From Thermaceae bacterium (lineage in GTDB: Bacteria; Deinococcota; Deinococci; Deinococcales; Marinithermaceae), in the NCBI GenBank assembly GCA_027023115.1, contig JALVWZ010000402.1, positions 1 through 24,891 of the forward strand: DNA of 24,891 nt, given 5' to 3'. This document shows, piece after piece, positions 12,399 through 20,228 of this stretch. A program made the position numbers and the translations under genes. Position 1 is the stretch's first letter. Each line of letters starts with the position of its first letter. Below the pieces are notes generated by a model, which worked only from the letters and a program-made list of their open reading frames with translations, was not told the origin of the DNA and did no database searches.

Positions 12399-15332
12399 AT
12401 GCGAATCTACCTGCTCGTCCTGGCCTGGCTGGCAGCCATAGCCTGCGCGGCCGGACTGCAGGTGCCCGGCGGGCTCGAGGCCGACGATGGCGCATTCGTC
12501 AGCGTACCGGTGGTGATTACCGGCGAAGTGAGCGAGATAAGAGTGACCCCGCCGCCCGGATTCAAACTACTCTCCAAACCAGCGGCGCATCCGGGCAAGT
12601 CCCTGGTCAACTTTTTTATCGACCGGGGCCTGGCGAGCGGGGACTATCAAGTAAAGTTTGATCTTTTACACGCGGACGGCGGCACCGAGAGGGCGCAGAC
12701 GACGGTCTTCGTAAGGCCGCGGGTGAGTTTCGCGGTCGAAATGCCGCCGGGGAAGGAAATCCTGCTGGGGGGTGAGGCGCAGTACCGTATTGGCCTGGTC
12801 AATAGCGGTAACGTCCCCGACGAGGTGACCATCGAGGTACGGGTTCCCGAGAACGACGTAGTGGTCGAGCCCGAGCGGGTACGCCTCCAGGCGGGAGAGC
12901 GCGGCGGTCTGCTCCTTACGGTGCACCCCCGCAGCGCCCAGCCTTTCGTGGTGATCTTGCTCCTGCGCTCGCAGCGCGACCCGCAGTTCAAGAAATACGT
13001 CAGTCTGCGGACCGACGTTCTTCCCTTCGCCGGCGCCGGTGCCTTGCGCGGCCGCTCGTTACGCTACCGAACCGAGTTGAAAGGCAGCACTGGCAGCGAG
13101 GGCTGGAGCTATGGCGTGCACGCTTCCATCGCGGGTGGGCTGTCCGACTACGTGCGCGGCGTACTTAGCGTTTCCTACGCTCCCGGTCGGCCGCGGGGCG
13201 GGGTCTTTCTGAACGGCGACTGGGGCGAGGTGGGGCTCGAGGCCGCTAGCGGCTATTACGCGGCCCGGGCCGCTAGCGGTGCTTGGCGCGGGGGGTTGCG
13301 CTACGATACCAGCGGCATGCTCAACGGCCAGATTGGTTGGTCGCCCGGCGTCTGGCGCTTTTCCCTGAGCGGATCTGCCGCCAGGCAGCGTTTTACGGTG
13401 GGTGCGACGTTGCCGGTGGTCCGCTGGCTACGGGTAGAACCCTCGCTCTTCGTCGATAGGTACGGTGGCTGGCAGGCCGACCAGCTCGACCCAGGCGGGG
13501 AGCTGCGCCTGAAGTATGACTCGCCCGACTGGCTCTTCAGCGCCAGGGTGGGTTACCGGAGCGGCTTGGTCTCAGCCGGTGGCGAGTTTGCGCGCCGCCG
13601 CTCCGAGGATTACAACCTGCGGGGCTACTGGTTCTATAGCGGCGGCAGCCTGGGAATGCACCTCGAGGCTGGCGAGGCGTTGGGAGAAACCTACCGCCTG
13701 GGCCAGTCGCTCAACTACCTGCACGGCGACCTCGGCTGGCGGGTGGGGTTGCACTACGCCGCGGACGGGGTTCCCTGGAGCTTTGGCCTGGGCGCGGCCG
13801 GCTCCAACCTAATCCCGGGCGGCTATGCGCGGTTGGCCTATAAGCAGCCCGACTGGCAGACTGGTGCCGGCGTGAGCTGGAGCCCCTATGCGGGCTGGCG
13901 CTATTCGTTGCGCGCTTCTTATAAGCAAAAGGGTACTAGTCTGAGCACCGCTTTTTCTTACGGCTCGTCGCCGCGCCTTTCCCTGGGGATGCGGCACGAC
14001 TGGCGCGGCTGGAGCGTAACCGCCTCCTACGACCTGGACCTGAATACTGCTCTCGGCGGCGGCCGGGCGGAGATCGGCTACGACAGCGGCAGCTGGTTGC
14101 TCAGCAGCGGAGTAAGTGGCGATTCGGCCAGGTTCAAGTGGTGGCTCAGCGGGGGGATGCGGCTGGAGGGCGGCTTGGCGACGCCGGAAGCGGTGGTGCA
14201 GCTCTTTGGCGGCCGCGAGACGGGCCGTATCAGCGGCCTGGTCTACGTCGACGCCAACGAAAACGCCGTTCGTGACGAGGACGAGGAACTTCTGGCAGGG
14301 GCTTACGTTAGCTGCGGGAGCGCGCGCGCGGAGAGCGGGGCAGACGGCCGTTACCAGCTCGAGGCCGAGCCGGGTGACTGCCAGCTGAGCGTCCAGGATG
14401 CTGCCGGTCGCTTCGGCCTGCCGCAGGAGACGACCCTCCGCTTCGAGCGCAACGGCGACCAACGGCGCGACCTGGGTCTGGTGCCCGTGGCCGGCGTTAC
14501 GGGCGTGGTCTGGCTGGACGCCGACCAAAACGGCGCCCGTGACGAAGGCGAGCACGTTCTTGCCGGCGCGGTGGTAATGCTCCAGGGGCCTGGCGGCTTT
14601 ACCGCCAAGACATTCAGCGACGCCTCCGGCCGCTTTTCGATCAGCTACCTGCCGCCGGGCGAGTACCGCCTGCGGCTGGCGGGTGGCCTGCCGCGGCTTG
14701 CCCAGCCCGCGCCGCCCCTCAAGATCCGCCTCGAGCCGGGGCCGCTTCCCTTTGTCGGCGTGCGGGCTCTGCCCAAGGAGCTGCGCCGGGTGCAGACTTT
14801 CAGCCTGGCCGACGCCAGCATGTCGGTGCAGCTGGGCCGGCAGAGCGCACCGCCGGGGGCCGAGCTGCCCATTACGGTGACGGTCAGCAAGGCGAGCCCT
14901 ACTCGCGTCTTCCTGCGCACGCCACAGGGCGAGTTCCCATTGAAAGAGCGCAATGAGGGCGTTTACGAAGGCTACCTGATCGTTCCCGAAAACGCCGCCG
15001 GTGCCTTCTTCTACCGCGTCATAGCCGAGACCGCCGCTGGCGAGGTTTACCAAGAGGCCATGTTGTTGGTTCGCCCCGGCCGGTTGGCCACGCTGGCGGT
15101 GCGGCCGGCCTTCGCCGCTCCCGGCGAAGAGCTACTGTTCACCGCTCGTTTCCTAAAGCGCGTTGCGGAGCCGTACCTGCTCATTGACGGCGTAAAGGCG
15201 CCCTTGCAACGGCAGGGCGAGTTCACTTACGTAACGCGCCTGGCCGCACCGCAAAAACCGGGGCGCTACGTCGTCGAGCTGTACGTGGAGGGCAAAAAGT
15301 GGGCCGAAACGGCCTTCCGGGTTTCTCAGTAG
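12399..15332 (+). CDS. Large outer-membrane beta-barrel protein, usher-like, with SdrD-B-like and Ig-like domains
   Basis: 977 residues, starting at ATG 12399 after a weak GAGG; signal peptide MRIYLLVLAWLAAIACAAG. Domain order read by eye: about 22-115 an Ig-like region; 118-205 a NEW3-like domain (YRIGLVNSGNVPDEVTIEVR); 217-606 a long series of short amphipathic strands with alternating aromatic residues and Gly/Ser/Asp turns, typical of an outer-membrane barrel; 608-690 and 697-785 two SdrD-B/Cna-B-like domains (VYVDANENAVRDEDEELLAG, VWLDADQNGARDEGEHVLAG); 790-977 Ig-like domains. Classical ushers also have periplasmic Ig-like domains at both ends of a barrel, but I see no canonical usher plug motif. 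Inferred role: export and assembly of the subunits encoded upstream. The last 7 bp overlap the convergent HD gene. Confidence 0.72.
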   Translation: MRIYLLVLAWLAAIACAAGLQVPGGLEADDGAFVSVPVVITGEVSEIRVTPPPGFKLLSKPAAHPGKSLVNFFIDRGLASGDYQVKFDLLHADGGTERAQTTVFVRPRVSFAVEMPPGKEILLGGEAQYRIGLVNSGNVPDEVTIEVRVPENDVVVEPERVRLQAGERGGLLLTVHPRSAQPFVVILLLRSQRDPQFKKYVSLRTDVLPFAGAGALRGRSLRYRTELKGSTGSEGWSYGVHASIAGGLSDYVRGVLSVSYAPGRPRGGVFLNGDWGEVGLEAASGYYAARAASGAWRGGLRYDTSGMLNGQIGWSPGVWRFSLSGSAARQRFTVGATLPVVRWLRVEPSLFVDRYGGWQADQLDPGGELRLKYDSPDWLFSARVGYRSGLVSAGGEFARRRSEDYNLRGYWFYSGGSLGMHLEAGEALGETYRLGQSLNYLHGDLGWRVGLHYAADGVPWSFGLGAAGSNLIPGGYARLAYKQPDWQTGAGVSWSPYAGWRYSLRASYKQKGTSLSTAFSYGSSPRLSLGMRHDWRGWSVTASYDLDLNTALGGGRAEIGYDSGSWLLSSGVSGDSARFKWWLSGGMRLEGGLATPEAVVQLFGGRETGRISGLVYVDANENAVRDEDEELLAGAYVSCGSARAESGADGRYQLEAEPGDCQLSVQDAAGRFGLPQETTLRFERNGDQRRDLGLVPVAGVTGVVWLDADQNGARDEGEHVLAGAVVMLQGPGGFTAKTFSDASGRFSISYLPPGEYRLRLAGGLPRLAQPAPPLKIRLEPGPLPFVGVRALPKELRRVQTFSLADASMSVQLGRQSAPPGAELPITVTVSKASPTRVFLRTPQGEFPLKERNEGVYEGYLIVPENAAGAFFYRVIAETAAGEVYQEAMLLVRPGRLATLAVRPAFAAPGEELLFTARFLKRVAEPYLLIDGVKAPLQRQGEFTYVTRLAAPQKPGRYVVELYVEGKKWAETAFRVSQ

Positions 15333-15808
15333 TCGGCGTCCACCTCGTGCAGCCGTTTGCCCCAGAGGCTTTGGGGGGCGTGGTGTTCGCGCACCAGCGC
15401 CGCCACCTCTTCGTCGGCGATGCGGTCGGCGGCGTAGCGGGGGTGGTACAGGCGCACCTGCCAGGCGCCGGCCAGCCCGCTCTTCAGGGGGTAGGGCGGC
15501 AGGTCGGGGGCGCGGTTTTCCAGCAGGGCGGTGTATATCCTTTCCCAAACGCGGTAGGGGCGCACGGCTTTGCCGGCGTCGTGGAGTATGGCGGCGCGCA
15601 CGGCGTGGGCGGGAGCCTCGGGCCAGCGTTTTAGCAACCGCCGCGCCACCAGCACGCCGTGCTCGCGGTCGCGAACGTCCATCGCGCGGTAAAGAAGCGC
15701 CTCGTCGGGCCCCAGGCGCGCCAGTGCCCAGGCATCGTCGGGGCGGCAAAGTGCGGGGAAGAGGCCCTTGGCTAGCCGCACCAGGCGCAGCCTGGAAACA
15801 AGCGCCAT
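15326..15808 (-). CDS. HD-domain phosphohydrolase-like protein
   Basis: 160 residues. HD motif: H50 (REHGVLVARRLL), H76-D77 (AAILHDAGK), H122 (YHPRYAADRI), H142-H143 (REHHAP) and a late Asp near 157, giving a plausible metal-binding set. HD proteins hydrolyse phosphoesters of nucleotides or second messengers; it is short and has no RelA or GAF partner, resembling stand-alone HDIG-type proteins. It starts at the stop of the uracil-DNA glycosylase (TGATG, 1-bp overlap), so the two are co-transcribed. A nucleotide-pool role is possible from that linkage only. Confidence 0.8.
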   Translation of the reverse strand: MALVSRLRLVRLAKGLFPALCRPDDAWALARLGPDEALLYRAMDVRDREHGVLVARRLLKRWPEAPAHAVRAAILHDAGKAVRPYRVWERIYTALLENRAPDLPPYPLKSGLAGAWQVRLYHPRYAADRIADEEVAALVREHHAPQSLWGKRLHEVDADY

Positions 15809-16479
15809 CAGCGCAACCCCGCCAGTTCCACGGCCCGCGCCAGCACCGCGTCGAACATTTCTTCTGTCAATCTGCCGGTTTGGGTGTTCTGCCGGCTGAC
15901 GTGATAGCTGTCGAGCAGTACGATTCCGTTTGGTAGTTGGTGCTCGGCCCCGTGACCAAAGCGGTAGCGGAAGCGCACCAGCCCCTGATGTTCCAGTAGG
16001 GCGTCGTGGGCCAGCTTACCCAACGCCAGGTATACCCGTAGCTGTGGCAGCAGCGCTAGCTCGCGCTCGGTCCAGACGCTGCAGGTGGCGAACTCCTCGC
16101 GGGTCGGCTTGTTGCCGGGAGGAACGCAGCGCACCGCGGCGGTTATGTAGACTCCGCGCAGCTCGAGCCCGTCGTCGCGGCTCTTTGCCAGCGGCTGATT
16201 GGCCAGACCGGCGCGCCAGAGAGCGGGGTAGAGGAAGTTTCCCGAGGCGTCACCGGTGAACATCCGGCCGGTACGGTTAGAGCCGTGCGCTCCGGGGGCC
16301 AGTCCGAAGATGAGGATCCGCGCCTTTGGGTCGCCAAAGCCGGGAACGGGCCGGGCCCAGTACTCTTCCTGCAGGTAGGCGCGGCGCTTTTTGCGACCCA
16401 CCTCCTCCCGCCAGGCTAAGAGCCGCGGGCAGCGGCGGCACTGAGCTAGCTCCCGGTACAGCGCCTCAAACGCTTCCAC
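15808..16479 (-). CDS. Uracil-DNA glycosylase, family 5 (UDGb)
   Basis: Removes uracil (and often hypoxanthine or other deaminated bases) from DNA to start base-excision repair; family 5 enzymes are typical of thermophiles. 223 residues. Motif A is GLAPGAHGSNRTGR (59-72), without the polar catalytic residue of other families; FTGDASG follows at 74-80. The second motif is HVSRQNTQTGRLT with H193. C14, C17, C118 and C133 fit the 4Fe-4S cluster ligands. GTG start; TATCTT lies 8 nt upstream. It is followed by the HD gene with 1-bp overlap. Family 4 is less likely because of GLAPGAHG and the SRQNTQTG motif. Confidence 0.92.
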   Translation of the reverse strand: MEAFEALYRELAQCRRCPRLLAWREEVGRKKRRAYLQEEYWARPVPGFGDPKARILIFGLAPGAHGSNRTGRMFTGDASGNFLYPALWRAGLANQPLAKSRDDGLELRGVYITAAVRCVPPGNKPTREEFATCSVWTERELALLPQLRVYLALGKLAHDALLEHQGLVRFRYRFGHGAEHQLPNGIVLLDSYHVSRQNTQTGRLTEEMFDAVLARAVELAGLR

Positions 16480-16487
16480 AGGAACTC

Positions 16488-16493
16488 AAGATA
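16488..16493 (-). promoter_or_regulatory. Possible -10 box of the uracil-DNA glycosylase gene
   Basis: TATCTT (minus strand) lies 8 nt before the GTG start with no Shine-Dalgarno in between, consistent with a leaderless or nearly leaderless transcript. No -35 is evident. Confidence 0.35.
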
Positions 16494-16508
16494 CCACCGG
16501 CGGCGAAG

Positions 16509-17867
16509 CTACTGGCGCTTCGCCGTGCCCAAAAGGACGTTGGAAGAAGTGCCCCCTGACTGGTTTTCGTATTCTTCGGTCCCGACCAAGAAGGCTCCGT
16601 TACCGTCTGGGGCAAGGCCCCGGACCCCGTCATTTTTCTCGTATGCGTTTTGGCCCAGGGCCAGGAGCGTTCCATCCGGGCTGTAGACGGCGATGAAAGC
16701 GTCCCTGTTGTAAGACCCCAAATGCCTTCCCTCTACCAGCTCGGCGTCGGTGGTGCCGGCGAGGAAGACGGTGCCGTCTTGGGTGACGGTCAGGGCCTTG
16801 CCCTCCTCGGTGCCACTGGTCCCGATCTGGTGGATCCAGATCTGGTTTCCGTCCGCGTCGTAGCGGGCGATGAAGGCGTCGGCCCATCCCCCGACTTCAC
16901 CGCTCGCCAGGGCCCCGTAGGTGGTGCCCGCCAGGTAGACCCCGCCGTTCGGGGCGGGCACCGCCGCGTATACGATGTCGCTGCCATCGGTTCCAAACTG
17001 ACGGGCCCACGCCTGCGTACCGTCGGATTTGAAGCGAATCACGAAGGCGTCGGGGCCGCCGGCGTTTGCGACGCCGCTCGCCAGGCTCCCTTCTGTGTAT
17101 CCGGCGGCGTAGACCCCGCCTTCCGGCGCTGGGGCCAGGGCCATTATGCCGTCGCTTACCTGGCTACCGCCATTCAGTTCGATGGTCCAGCCTGCCGGGT
17201 CGCCGTCGCTGTTTGCGTCGTAGGGGTAAAAGCGCAAGAAGGCATCGTAGTAGCCATATTCCGAGCCATCGTTAGCTAGGTCTCCGCGGGTATAGCCGCC
17301 TACGTACATTCCTTGACCGTCCTCCGGCCCCGGCGCAAGCGAGGTGGCTACGTCGTCTTCGTTTGTGCCGAACTCGTCGGCCCATAGCTGGTTCCCGTTT
17401 ACGTCGTAGTGGGCCACGTAAGCGTCAGCAGAACCGTTAACTCCTTGGTGGGTGCCGTAGAGTTCGCCCCCGGTGCTGCCGGCGATCCAGACCCCGCCGT
17501 TGGGGTCGGCTATGAGAGCCCATACGTCTTCGCCGAGCCCCGATCCTTTTTGCACGACCCAGATCTTCTGCAGATCAGCGTCGTAGCGGGCCAGGAAGAT
17601 GTCCGCACCGCCTTGTGGGGTGTAACTGGGGTCGAGAGCCTTGTCGCTTTCGCCGCCAACGAAAACGCCGCCGGCGCCGTCGGGCGCGGCGGCCTTACCA
17701 GCATCGGAGCCGTCGGTGCCGAATTGCGTCAGGTTCCAGGTAAGGGCGGTAGTAGAGCCGCCTCCGTCACCACCATTGTTGCCGTTGGAGTTTGAAGCGC
17801 CGCACGAGGCCAAAACGAGTAACAGGGCTAGCAGAACCAGTTTGATGCCGGTCGCCAGTGTTTTCAT
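16509..17867 (-). CDS. Exported lipoprotein with seven-bladed SBBP-like beta-propeller
   Basis: 452 residues starting at the ATG at 17867, which is 8 nt after GGGAGG; an ATG two codons earlier is only 2 nt from the SD and less likely. A lipoprotein signal ends in the lipobox LASC (C22), followed by a Ser/Asn/Gly-rich linker. Then about seven repeats of roughly 55 residues run to the C-terminus; typical starts are QFGTDGSD, QKGSGLGED, EFGTNEDD, QFGTDGSD and QIGTSGTEE, with a middle GGVYLAGTT and an end DAFIARYDADGNQ-W. Seven blades imply a closed propeller. Function is unknown; such proteins are often surface binding or scaffolding proteins. Confidence 0.85.
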   Translation of the reverse strand: MKTLATGIKLVLLALLLVLASCGASNSNGNNGGDGGGSTTALTWNLTQFGTDGSDAGKAAAPDGAGGVFVGGESDKALDPSYTPQGGADIFLARYDADLQKIWVVQKGSGLGEDVWALIADPNGGVWIAGSTGGELYGTHQGVNGSADAYVAHYDVNGNQLWADEFGTNEDDVATSLAPGPEDGQGMYVGGYTRGDLANDGSEYGYYDAFLRFYPYDANSDGDPAGWTIELNGGSQVSDGIMALAPAPEGGVYAAGYTEGSLASGVANAGGPDAFVIRFKSDGTQAWARQFGTDGSDIVYAAVPAPNGGVYLAGTTYGALASGEVGGWADAFIARYDADGNQIWIHQIGTSGTEEGKALTVTQDGTVFLAGTTDAELVEGRHLGSYNRDAFIAVYSPDGTLLALGQNAYEKNDGVRGLAPDGNGAFLVGTEEYENQSGGTSSNVLLGTAKRQ

Positions 17868-17903
17868 TTGCATATCCTCCCGATAGTACACAAAGATGGG
17901 AAT

Positions 17904-17909
17904 ATTATA
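17904..17909 (-). promoter_or_regulatory. Extended -10 promoter of the propeller lipoprotein
   Basis: On the minus strand TGC-TATAAT is a perfect extended -10 element, 36 nt before the ATG at 17867 and followed by GGGAGG. No strong -35 is needed or seen. Confidence 0.7.
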
Positions 17910-18610
17910 GCAAGCAAGTCTAGGGTTATATGCCCTATTTGCCGTATCGCTTTCAAACATCTGTATTAGATGGCAAAAGGAAACCGCTGTCTTTTTGCAG
18001 GCGTTTTCTATCCGGCCAGGCCGGCTTGCGCGAGGTGGTTGTTGCGTGCGCGGGGGCAGTAACCAGCAGGTATTACCTCGCGAGCCGGGGCTCACTTCGG
18101 GGCGCGGGGAGGCGCCCGGCGTTTCTGGGAGAATGCAGCGATGAGAGGCTCGAGGGCGAAAGCCCGTCAGTCGTGCCGCGCCGCCCTTTTCCTCCTTGCG
18201 CCGGTGGGACGCAACCCGTAGGGGCGCGTATGCATTTACTTAGCCACCCGGCGGTGGCCCGTGCGCGTTTTGCGGCGGCAGCGGCAGGGTCTTGGCCAGC
18301 GTGCGGCGAAAGGCGTTCCTGTATTGGCTCGGCAACCTCTTCGTAGTAACCAGCGCCGGCAAGAGCAGTTTTGACGGTGCTGCGGCCACTATGGTCTGCA
18401 ACTGCCCCGTGACGTTGGCCCCCAGCGAGAGCGCAAAAGCGTGGACTCATCACCATGAGCCCGCCAGCGACGTTACCAGCGTTGCGCACGGCCAAGAGCC
18501 GCCTAGGTCCGGCGTCGAAGATCCGGTATGGGGCCAGCCGCGTGGACCGTGGTTTTCGGGAATGCCGCGTTTCGGCTCGAGGGAGCGAGTATTCCCTGCG
18601 CTCAGCTAGT
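17910..18610. other. About 700-bp gene-free stretch
   Basis: Between the lipoprotein promoter and the end of the carboxyltransferase gene no frame has a credible start, ribosome site or motif. It holds a few stems: GAGCC-gg-GGCTC near 18080, GGGC-GAAA-GCCC near 18159-18170, and CCCGTAGGGGCGCGTATGCA near 18216, which resembles part of a common dispersed repeat. No tRNA, tmRNA, RNase P or SRP RNA signature was found. A decayed gene or an unrecognised structured RNA are both possible. Confidence 0.5.
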
Positions 18611-20176
18611 CTAGAGCGGAATGTTGCCGTGCTTTTTCCACGGACGTTCCTCGTGCTTGTCTTCCAGCATGCGCAGGTGGCGGATGAGGTGTTGGCGGGT
18701 GTGCTCGGGTGAGATTACGTCGTCTATGTAGCCGCGGCTGGCGGCAATCCAGGGATTGTCGAACATCTGCTTGTACTGCTTGATCTTCTCGGCGCGGGTA
18801 GCCTCGGGGTTGGCCGATTCCTTGATCTCGCGGCGGTAGACGATGTTGGCCGCGCCCTCGGCCCCCATCACCGCCACCGCCGCGGTGGGCCAGGCCAGCA
18901 CCACGTCGGCGCCCATGTCGCGCGAGTTCATAGCCAGGTAAGCGCCGCCGTAGGCCTTGCGGGTAATGAGGGTAATCTTGGGCACGGTCGCCTCGGCGTA
19001 GGCGAAGAGCAGCTTGGCGCCGTGGCGGATGATGCCGCCGTGTTCCTGGGTGACCCCTGGGAAGAAGCCGGTAACGTCCACGAAGGTCACGATGGGCAGG
19101 TTGAAGGCGTCCATGGTGCGGATGAAGCGGGCGGCCTTGTCGGCGGCGTCTATGTCGAGGGCGCCAGCCATGAAGCGCGGGTTGTTGGCGACGATGCCCA
19201 CCGGCTGGCCGCCAAAGCGGGCCAGGCCGACGATGATGTTGCGGGCCCATGCGGGCTGGATTTCCAGAAAGTCGCCCTCGTCCACCAACGCCCGGATGAC
19301 CTGGTGCATGTTATAGGGGCGGCGCGGGTCGGGGTTGACCATGTCGAGCAGCTCGGTGGCGGGGCGGTCTTCGGGGTCGTCGGTTTGACGCCGGGGAGGT
19401 TTTTCACGGGCGTTCGAGGGCAGGTAGCCGAGAATCTTACGCACCAGCACCAGCACTTCTTCGTCGTCCTTGCCCTCCAGGTGGGCCACGCCGCTCTTGG
19501 CGGTATGAACGTCGGCCCCGCCCAGCTCCTCGAAGCTCACCTCTTCGCGGGTCACCGTCTTGATGACCTCGGGTCCGGTGATGAACATGTAGCTGCTGCC
19601 CCGGCTCATCAGGACGAAGTCGGTAATCGCCGGGCTGTAGACCGCGCCGCCGGCGCAGGGGCCGAGAATGGCGCTTATTTGCGGCACTACCCCCGAGTAG
19701 ACGGAGTTGCGGTAGAACACCTCGCCGTAGCCGGAAAGGCTGTCTACCCCCTCCTGGATGCGCGCGCCGGCCGAGTCGTTGAGGCCGACGATGGGAGCGC
19801 CCACCTTGACGGCCATGTCCATCGCCTGGGCTATCTTGCGGCCGTGCATCTTGCCGAGCGAGCCGCCGAGGACGGTAAAGTCCTGACTGAAGACGAAGAC
19901 GGTGCGGCCGTCTATCTTGCCGTAGCCGGTAACTACGCCCTCGCCGGGGGCCTTTACCCCCTTCATCATCTCGGTCTCGATGTGCTCCACGAAGGTGCCG
20001 AGTTCCACGAAGGTGCCCGGGTCGAGTAGTTTGTCTATCCGCTCGCGGGCGGTCAGCTTGCCCTGCCGGTGCTGTTTCTCGATGCGTTCGGGGCCGCCGC
20101 CCTGCTGGACCTGCTTGCGGCGCTCCTCCATCTCGGCGATGAGTTCTTCCATCCAGGCGCGGGTGTTGTCGGCCAT
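18611..20176 (-). CDS. Biotin-dependent acyl-CoA carboxylase beta subunit (PccB/AccD5/12S transcarboxylase family)
   Basis: 521 residues, normal for the family. It transfers carboxyl from carboxybiotin to an acyl-CoA. Landmarks: KLTARERIDKLLDPGTFVEL, DFTVLGGSLGKMHGRKI, NDSAGARIQEG (133-143), GPCAGGAVYSPA (172-183), VDVTGFFPGVTQEHGGIIRH, RKAYGGAYLAMNS (406-418) and the usual C-terminal KKHGNIPL. The residue that in PccB is Asp (RKAYGGAYD) and helps select propionyl-CoA is Leu414 here, so acetyl-CoA or another acyl-CoA could be the substrate. No biotin carboxylase or biotin carrier is in the window. TATCAT 9 nt before ATG suggests a leaderless start. Confidence 0.93.
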   Translation of the reverse strand: MADNTRAWMEELIAEMEERRKQVQQGGGPERIEKQHRQGKLTARERIDKLLDPGTFVELGTFVEHIETEMMKGVKAPGEGVVTGYGKIDGRTVFVFSQDFTVLGGSLGKMHGRKIAQAMDMAVKVGAPIVGLNDSAGARIQEGVDSLSGYGEVFYRNSVYSGVVPQISAILGPCAGGAVYSPAITDFVLMSRGSSYMFITGPEVIKTVTREEVSFEELGGADVHTAKSGVAHLEGKDDEEVLVLVRKILGYLPSNAREKPPRRQTDDPEDRPATELLDMVNPDPRRPYNMHQVIRALVDEGDFLEIQPAWARNIIVGLARFGGQPVGIVANNPRFMAGALDIDAADKAARFIRTMDAFNLPIVTFVDVTGFFPGVTQEHGGIIRHGAKLLFAYAEATVPKITLITRKAYGGAYLAMNSRDMGADVVLAWPTAAVAVMGAEGAANIVYRREIKESANPEATRAEKIKQYKQMFDNPWIAASRGYIDDVISPEHTRQHLIRHLRMLEDKHEERPWKKHGNIPL

Positions 20177-20185
20177 AACGTTTTT

Positions 20186-20206
20186 ATGATACCGGGCTGC
20201 AGCCCG
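20186..20206 (-). promoter_or_regulatory. -10 box and palindrome upstream of the carboxyltransferase gene
   Basis: TATCAT (20186-20191, minus strand) lies 9 nt before the ATG and no Shine-Dalgarno is present. Immediately upstream is the 14-bp perfect palindrome CGGGCTGCAGCCCG (20193-20206), which could be the terminator of the dynamin gene transcribed from the same side or an operator overlapping the promoter. No T-tract follows it. Confidence 0.45.
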
Positions 20207-20228
20207 TTAGGCGTGGCGTTCGTCTCCG

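Noticed and set aside
13809..15053. 414-codon minus-strand frame inside the usher-like gene
   Set aside because: Antisense shadow in high-GC sequence; low-complexity Ala/Arg/Gln-rich product and no ribosome site.
18050..18100. GGGGGCAGTAACC (reverse of a cobalamin-riboswitch-like core)
   Set aside because: The B12 box and other conserved parts are not found in the right order on either strand.
19022..20029. 335-codon plus-strand frame opposite the carboxyltransferase gene
   Set aside because: It is a mirror frame of a strongly conserved gene; it lacks motifs and a ribosome site.
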